Shown here one piece after another: positions 13,976 through 17,772 of a DNA stretch of 17,772 nucleotides (position 1 is the stretch's first letter; each line of letters starts with the position of its first letter). The notes under the pieces are model-generated. The model had not been told where the DNA came from, did no database searches, and was given only the letters and a program-made list of their open reading frames with translations. This DNA comes from Onstottus_A sp036505875 (GTDB taxonomy: Bacteria; Acidobacteriota; Blastocatellia; UBA7656): the NCBI GenBank assembly GCA_036505875.1, contig DASXSR010000369.1, positions 1-17,772 of the forward strand, read 5' to 3'. The position numbers were made by a program, and so were the translations under genes.

Positions 13976-14353
13976 ATGAAAATCCTGAACATTCTAGAAT
14001 CGGCATATCGCGGAACACTCGAGGAGCAGGACGACACCATACTCTGGCTTAGTCGAGCGCTGAGCAATGCCGGCGCCGACCTGTCGCTGCTATTGCGTGG
14101 CAGCGCTGTGAACTACACAGTGAATCAGGAATGCCCCACCCTCGACATCGGAGAAACGCGCATAAGCCATCCCGCAAGGCCCACCGAAGACATCGCCAGA
14201 ATGCAAGAAAAAGGAGTGAATGTCTACGTCGTCCGGGATGACATTGAAGAACGCGGCATTGACGAGAAGAACTGTGTAGCCGGCATTCAGCTGATTCGAA
14301 CGAGGGACTTGGGGAACTTGATGGAAGAGCATGATCAAGTCTGGCACTGGTAA
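13976..14353 (+). CDS. DsrE-family protein 3, lacking the active-site cysteine
   Basis: The product is 125 residues; GGAGG lies four bases before ATG 13976. It begins MKILNILESAYRGTLEEQDD and has the amphipathic helix TILWLSRALSNAGADL and strand LSLLLRG, then KGVNVYVVRDDIEERGI (residues about 79-95). There valine replaces the cysteine of the VYVC-type motif. Cysteines 53 and 100 exist but lie elsewhere. The ending QVWHW recalls the IWH end of the first DsrE protein. It is probably a non-catalytic partner in a hetero-oligomer. Last gene of the operon; it converges on threonine synthase 30 bases later. Confidence 0.8.
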   Translation: MKILNILESAYRGTLEEQDDTILWLSRALSNAGADLSLLLRGSAVNYTVNQECPTLDIGETRISHPARPTEDIARMQEKGVNVYVVRDDIEERGIDEKNCVAGIQLIRTRDLGNLMEEHDQVWHW

Positions 14354-14358
14354 CGACG

Positions 14359-14370
14359 CGTCGGCCGACG
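14359..14370. repeat. 12-bp perfect palindrome between convergent genes
   Basis: CGTCGGCCGACG is self-complementary and lies in the 30-base gap between the stops of the third DsrE gene and threonine synthase. It has no T-run or loop of normal size, so a terminator role in either direction is only a possibility. Confidence 0.3.
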
Positions 14371-14383
14371 GCTTCCCGATACG

Positions 14384-15703
14384 TTAAAGCGCCAGCAATC
14401 GCTTGATCTCATCCTTGATGGCAGTCACGGGCTGAGGTCGATTGGCAAAGGTGCTCTTGATGCCCTGTTGCTCAGATGCGAGCTCAGCTCTGTGATAGCG
14501 CACAGTGTAATCCGGATCCTTAAGGAGATTCCCAGTGAGCACTGCGATGACGTTATCAGATTTACCGATTACGGCGGATGCGGTCAGTCGCTTAATTCCC
14601 GCGAGCGTTGCTGCCGACGCTGGCTCGCAGCCGATTCCGTCACGGCCGATGATCGCCTTCGCGTCGGCGATCTCCTGTTCCGTCACGCGCTCAACCACAC
14701 CGTCGGTCCATTCGAGTGAGCGCAGAGCTTTCCTCCACGAGACCGGGTTGCCGATGCGAATGGCTGTTGCGAGCGTCTCTGGCTCGGCGACTGGATTAAG
14801 AGCCGGTCTTCCCGAGCTGAAGAGATCGTAAAACGGCGCTGCGCCTTCAGCTTGAATAACCGCAACCCGCGGCATTCGATCGATGAAGCCAAGGTCGAAC
14901 ATTTCTCGAAGCGCCTTGCCGAAGGCCGCAGTGTTGCCTAGGTTACCGCCCGGGAGAACAATCCAATCCGGAACTCGCCACTCGCACTGCTCGATCATCT
15001 CGATGATGATCGTCTTCTGTCCTTCGAGGCGAAATGGATTGATCGAGTTCAACAGATAAAGATCGGTTTCGTCAGCAAGCTCGCGAACGAGCCGCATCGC
15101 GTCGTCGAAGTTGCCTTCGATCTCGATGACTGCGGCGCCGTACTCGAGCGACTGCGAGAGCTTTCCATATGCCACTTCGCCGGCTGGTATGAAAACGAAG
15201 GCGCGCATTCCGGCTCTCGCGGCGTAGGCAGCCATCGACGCGGAAGTGTTGCCGGTTGACGCGCAAGCGACCGCCGTGGCTCCCAACACAGCCGCTTGGG
15301 TGACACCGGTGGTCATTCCATTGTCTTTGAACGAGCCGGTTGGGTTCAACCCCTGATGCTTGAATCGCAGAGCGTCGAGTCCGGCGTAGTCGGCAGAGCG
15401 CGGCGCCTCGTACACCGGAGTGTTGCCTTCCTTGAGCGTCACGACGCGGGACAAGTCGTCGACGAAGGGCAGCAACTCGCGGAACCGCCAGACGCCACTG
15501 CCTTCCAGCGGATTGTTAACCCTAAGACGATCTCGGAAGATCGTCTTCAGTTCGTCGGGGGTACCGGAGAGATTGAAATCGTATTCGACGTCGAGCAGCC
15601 CACCACAATGCGAGCAAACGTATATTCGCTCGCTTAGCGGATAGTTTGCGCCGCAACCTGGTTCAATGCAGCAGAGAAAGGCTCTCGGTGCTTCTGCGTT
15701 CAT
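14384..15703 (-). CDS. thrC: Threonine synthase (PLP-dependent)
   Basis: The product is 439 residues. It has an N-terminal zinc ribbon with cysteines 12, 17, 30 and 33 (CIEPGCG, then CSHCGG), as in one branch of bacterial threonine synthases. The fold-type II PLP core follows: KHQGLNPTGSFKDNGMTTG with the Schiff-base lysine near residue 126, STGNTSASMAAYAARAG, and the phosphate-binding LPGGNLGNTAAFGKA (about 250-264). It converts O-phosphohomoserine to threonine in the cytoplasm. A related cysteate or diaminopropionate enzyme is less likely given the full-length match of motifs. The start ATG lacks a Shine-Dalgarno, and the upstream sequence is a simple repeat, so the true leader may differ. 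It follows the PilZ gene by 57 bases on the same strand and is probably cotranscribed with it. Confidence 0.93.
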   Translation of the reverse strand: MNAEAPRAFLCCIEPGCGANYPLSERIYVCSHCGGLLDVEYDFNLSGTPDELKTIFRDRLRVNNPLEGSGVWRFRELLPFVDDLSRVVTLKEGNTPVYEAPRSADYAGLDALRFKHQGLNPTGSFKDNGMTTGVTQAAVLGATAVACASTGNTSASMAAYAARAGMRAFVFIPAGEVAYGKLSQSLEYGAAVIEIEGNFDDAMRLVRELADETDLYLLNSINPFRLEGQKTIIIEMIEQCEWRVPDWIVLPGGNLGNTAAFGKALREMFDLGFIDRMPRVAVIQAEGAAPFYDLFSSGRPALNPVAEPETLATAIRIGNPVSWRKALRSLEWTDGVVERVTEQEIADAKAIIGRDGIGCEPASAATLAGIKRLTASAVIGKSDNVIAVLTGNLLKDPDYTVRYHRAELASEQQGIKSTFANRPQPVTAIKDEIKRLLAL

Positions 15704-15765
15704 TGTCAGTAGTCCGTGGTTAGTGGTCGTTGGTCAGTAGCTATGACTACGGACTACGGACTATT
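15704..15765. repeat. Low-complexity AGTCCGT/GGTCAGT repeat tract
   Basis: The gap between the PilZ stop and the threonine synthase start consists of short related units (AGTAGTCCGTGG, TTAGTGG, TCGTTGG, TCAGTAG, then TACGGAC twice). The two ends are partly inverted: AGTAGTCCG on the left and CGGACTA on the right. It carries no ribosome-binding site for the downstream gene. Its composition differs from the rest of the window, suggesting an interspersed intergenic repeat. Confidence 0.55.
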
Positions 15766-16234
15766 CACTTGCGTGTTGCTGCCAGAGTTTTTCCCAGCCT
15801 TCACTCGGCTCGATCAGCTTCAATCCAATGATGTGCTCGCCGCCGTCACGCCAAACCGATTCGACGATCGCTGTGGTTTCAAAATCGTACGACGGGACCG
15901 AAACCTTGAGCACGGCGCCCGGATCAAGCTCGCGCCCGGTGTGCAACCTGAGCCCGGATGGGCTGATCTCTTCAATGCTCATCTCATCGGCGAATGCATC
16001 GAGATGAGTTGTGTTCCCCTCGACACGGGCCTTCAGCGAAACTTTGACGCGAGGTTCCGAGCGTCGGTCCTCATCGCGCTCCTCGGCTTCGGTCGCCTCA
16101 GCCAGCAGGTCGTCGTAGCAAGGAGCGCACACCTGTCGATAGCCCAGGTGAGCTACCGCTGCCAGCTCAGGAAGCTGAGTGATGTTAACTATGTGACTCG
16201 TGCGTTCGTTGCATCGGTCGCAGAAGCCCGACAT
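15761..16234 (-). CDS. PilZ-domain protein with N-terminal four-cysteine zinc-ribbon-like segment
   Basis: The product is 157 residues; GAAGGAGC stands eight bases before ATG 16234. Residues 1-42 contain CDRC (5-8) and CAPC (36-39), a likely structural zinc site. An acidic linker (about 45-57) leads to a PilZ domain. It has RxxxR at 58-62 (RSEPR), and EISPSGLRL in place of the usual (D/N)xSxxG, so one c-di-GMP ligand position is glutamate rather than Asp/Asn. Cyclic-di-GMP binding is therefore likely but not certain. The zinc ribbon may bind a partner or nucleic acid. No membrane segment is present. It has its own promoter and precedes threonine synthase, to which it has no evident functional relation. 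Confidence 0.85.
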   Translation of the reverse strand: MSGFCDRCNERTSHIVNITQLPELAAVAHLGYRQVCAPCYDDLLAEATEAEERDEDRRSEPRVKVSLKARVEGNTTHLDAFADEMSIEEISPSGLRLHTGRELDPGAVLKVSVPSYDFETTAIVESVWRDGGEHIIGLKLIEPSEGWEKLWQQHASE

Positions 16235-16329
16235 ACAGAAAAAGCTCCTTCAGTTTGGCGAGAGACAGAGGGTGCCGGAGAGATGTTCCTTTCCAGAAAT
16301 CATTGCCGCCGATTCAATCGGATGCGCTC

Positions 16330-16358
16330 AGTATATGCAGATTTGCTTTTCGACTCAA
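16330..16358 (-). promoter_or_regulatory. Sigma-70-type promoter of the PilZ gene
   Basis: On the minus strand TTGAGT (16358-16353) and TATACT (16335-16330) are separated by 17 bases, a near-consensus housekeeping promoter. Predicted transcription start near 16323 leaves a leader of about 90 bases before ATG 16234. Confidence 0.6.
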
Positions 16359-16390
16359 CAGGAATTTTCAGTGAGGCGTGAAATCGACTT

Positions 16391-17422
16391 CTACCTCTTC
16401 TTTGCTCCCGGACTTGCATCGCCGCGCCTAAGGACCGCTGTCAAATCCCCAGAGTAGAACGGCTCCTGAGTGCACCAGAAAATGTAGTCAGCTTTTAGGT
16501 ATTCACTGGCGAATTCCATCAACTCGGGAATGGATACACGTTTGCCGGTCTTGGGGTTGATGAATCCATAGTCGCCATCTTGGACGGCAATTCCGACTGG
16601 AACCTCGGCCGCCGCGTCGCGGATGAGAGGATAGCTGTTGTTCATCTGCCCCTTCTTGTACGGGCATAGGTCGGGCCCGCCCACGCCAATCTTCAATTCT
16701 TTCGCCGCTTCGTAGACCGCGCGGAGATAGCCTCTGTCTTCGTCCGGAAGCCATTCGCCAGGCATGAAATTGGCGTACTGCATGGCTACCGATTTTGGAA
16801 ACGCGCGTTTCAAAGCTTTCATGTTCGTAATGATCCCGTCGCGGTACGCTTCAAAGGAGAAGCCTTTGGGAAACAGCAGCCCGGTCTCGCCGACTTCGAT
16901 TGATGTCTCGGCGAAATTGATTCCCTCGATCCTGCCGTCAAATTCTTTTCCCAAGGCAAAGAGCAGTTTGTGAAATCTGTCCTGAACTGCTGAGTCCCAG
17001 CGCCTTGCAACCCAGCCCGCGACTTTTGCGATATCCTCGTGGCCTGCTTTGTAGCTGTACACCTTTTCGGCGCCCCCGTTGTATTGGCTATCCTGCAAGA
17101 GATATCGCGGCACATTTATTCGAAACTCGCTGAACGTGGCGTCTTGGAGCTGAATGAATAATCTCTTGCCCTTCGAATTTAGAAATGCTAAGTCGTGGCG
17201 AATATCACCAAAATCATAGGCATCCTTCGAGGGTTCGAGTTGGCGCCACGAGTATGTCACTTGCGCGCCTTCGAACGCTTTCGTATCGAGAAACGCCGCG
17301 TTGGCAATCTTCTCCCTATCTTGGCCGACAAAGACATAATGATGCAAAGGCTTAGCGCTCACGGGGGCGCAGCAGAGCCAAATAAAGAAAGCACACGCGC
17401 CGAGCTTTCGAGCAGGACTCAT
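16391..17422 (-). CDS. Secreted glycoside-hydrolase-like (TIM-barrel) protein
   Basis: The product is 343 residues from ATG 17422; a GTG directly before it would add one residue, and neither has a clear Shine-Dalgarno. The signal peptide LGACAFFIWLCCAPVSA indicates export. The mature protein has glycosidase-like features: VTYSWRQLEPSKDAYDFGDI, the pattern of GH-A clan enzymes in which an entry phrase is followed by (Y)DF. IEGINFAETSIEVG has a glutamate near residue 172, and YIFWCTQEPFY has one near 320. These could be the acid/base and nucleophile on strands 4 and 7, consistent with a retaining barrel. I cannot assign a family or substrate, and the catalytic assignment is inference. It starts 39 bases after the mdh stop on the same strand, so co-transcription is plausible. 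Confidence 0.75.
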   Translation of the reverse strand: MSPARKLGACAFFIWLCCAPVSAKPLHHYVFVGQDREKIANAAFLDTKAFEGAQVTYSWRQLEPSKDAYDFGDIRHDLAFLNSKGKRLFIQLQDATFSEFRINVPRYLLQDSQYNGGAEKVYSYKAGHEDIAKVAGWVARRWDSAVQDRFHKLLFALGKEFDGRIEGINFAETSIEVGETGLLFPKGFSFEAYRDGIITNMKALKRAFPKSVAMQYANFMPGEWLPDEDRGYLRAVYEAAKELKIGVGGPDLCPYKKGQMNNSYPLIRDAAAEVPVGIAVQDGDYGFINPKTGKRVSIPELMEFASEYLKADYIFWCTQEPFYSGDLTAVLRRGDASPGAKKR

Positions 17423-17461
17423 CACGTTTTCCCGTGTTAATAGAGGCGCAATAAGCTGGCT

Positions 17462-17772
17462 TCACCTTGCCATCACGTTGACGAGTTCTTGCACAGCAGC
17501 TGCTGAGCGATGCAACGCCGCGCGCTCGTCGGTCGTCAGGTTGATCTGGATGATCTCTTCGATTCCCCGCTCGCCCAGCTTGACGGGCACGCCAACGAAC
17601 AATCCGTTGATGCCGTACTCGCCTTCGAGATAGGCCGCGCATGGAAGAATCTTCTTCTTGTCTTTCAGAATCGCTTCGGTCATCTCAACCGCTGCCGCAG
17701 AGGGCGCATAATAAGCCGATCCGGTCTTGAGCAGACTGACGATTTCTGCGCCGCCGTTCGCCGTGCGAGTGA
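17462..17772 (-). CDS. mdh: Malate dehydrogenase, C-terminal part (5' end outside window)
   Basis: The open frame enters from the right edge and ends at TGA 17464-17462, giving 103 residues of the C-terminal catalytic domain of a lactate/malate dehydrogenase. GGAEIVSLLKTGSAYYAP, ILPCAAYLEGEYGINGLFVG and PVKLGERGIEEI are characteristic of the LDH-like (tetrameric) malate dehydrogenases of many bacteria. Their substrate-specificity residues lie outside the visible part, but the AYLEGEYG phrase favours malate over lactate dehydrogenase. It performs NAD-dependent interconversion of malate and oxaloacetate in the TCA cycle. The secreted glycosidase-like gene follows after 39 bases. Confidence 0.92.
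   Translation of the reverse strand, partial: TRTANGGAEIVSLLKTGSAYYAPSAAAVEMTEAILKDKKKILPCAAYLEGEYGINGLFVGVPVKLGERGIEEIIQINLTTDERAALHRSAAAVQELVNVMAR

Noticed and set aside
1..17772. CRISPR arrays, tRNA or rRNA genes, insertion sequences, phage genes
   Set aside because: No regular repeat-spacer pattern, cloverleaf-like sequence, rRNA signature, transposase or integrase was recognised on either strand.

Overview
The window looks like a chromosomal segment of an environmental Acidobacteriota-type bacterium, perhaps of the Blastocatellia. This is inferred from gene content only: Ser/Thr kinases fused to TPR or PD40 propeller sensors, a kinase-linked ECF sigma factor, a CadC-like winged-helix/TPR regulator, an Ig-like/LVIVD surface protein and moderately high GC. 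No rRNA, tRNA, CRISPR array or insertion sequence was seen.

Layout. Minus strand 1-3011: the N-terminal part of a secreted Ig-like protein (GTG start, cut by the left edge) and a membrane-anchored OmpR-type winged-helix/TPR regulator, preceded by four direct repeats with an exact 11-bp period. Plus strand 3210-5334: a doubtful small ORF, a small secreted protein, a DsrE-family gene and mddA (methanethiol S-methyltransferase). Minus strand 5366-11620: a tightly overlapping operon of ECF sigma factor, PD40-propeller kinase and TPR kinase. Plus strand 11777-14353: an SBP56/methanethiol-oxidase-like gene followed by three DsrE-family genes, with two near-identical hairpins between the first and second of these. 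Minus strand 14384-17772: threonine synthase, a zinc-ribbon PilZ protein, a secreted glycosidase-like protein and the C-terminal part of malate dehydrogenase.

Main discovery candidate. The DsrE gene at 4154 has an in-frame TGA at codon 80. Reading through it gives a full-length 120-residue DsrE protein in which the TGA replaces the first cysteine of the family's CGGC motif, giving U-G-G-C. A stem-loop just downstream places G and U at positions 23 and 24 counted from the U of UGA, the spacing known from the E. coli fdhF SECIS. The gene also has a perfect consensus sigma-70 promoter. I read it as a selenoprotein that ordinary gene calling would truncate at 79 residues.

How the genes may fit together. 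Two plus-strand operons deal with reduced one-carbon sulfur (or selenium) compounds: Sec-DsrE with MddA (methanethiol to dimethyl sulfide), and an SBP56 homologue (a family with methanethiol oxidases releasing hydrogen sulfide) with a TusBCD-like DsrE trio in which only the middle member has a CxxC. The ECF/kinase operon is divergent from the second, so it may regulate it. The functional link is inference.
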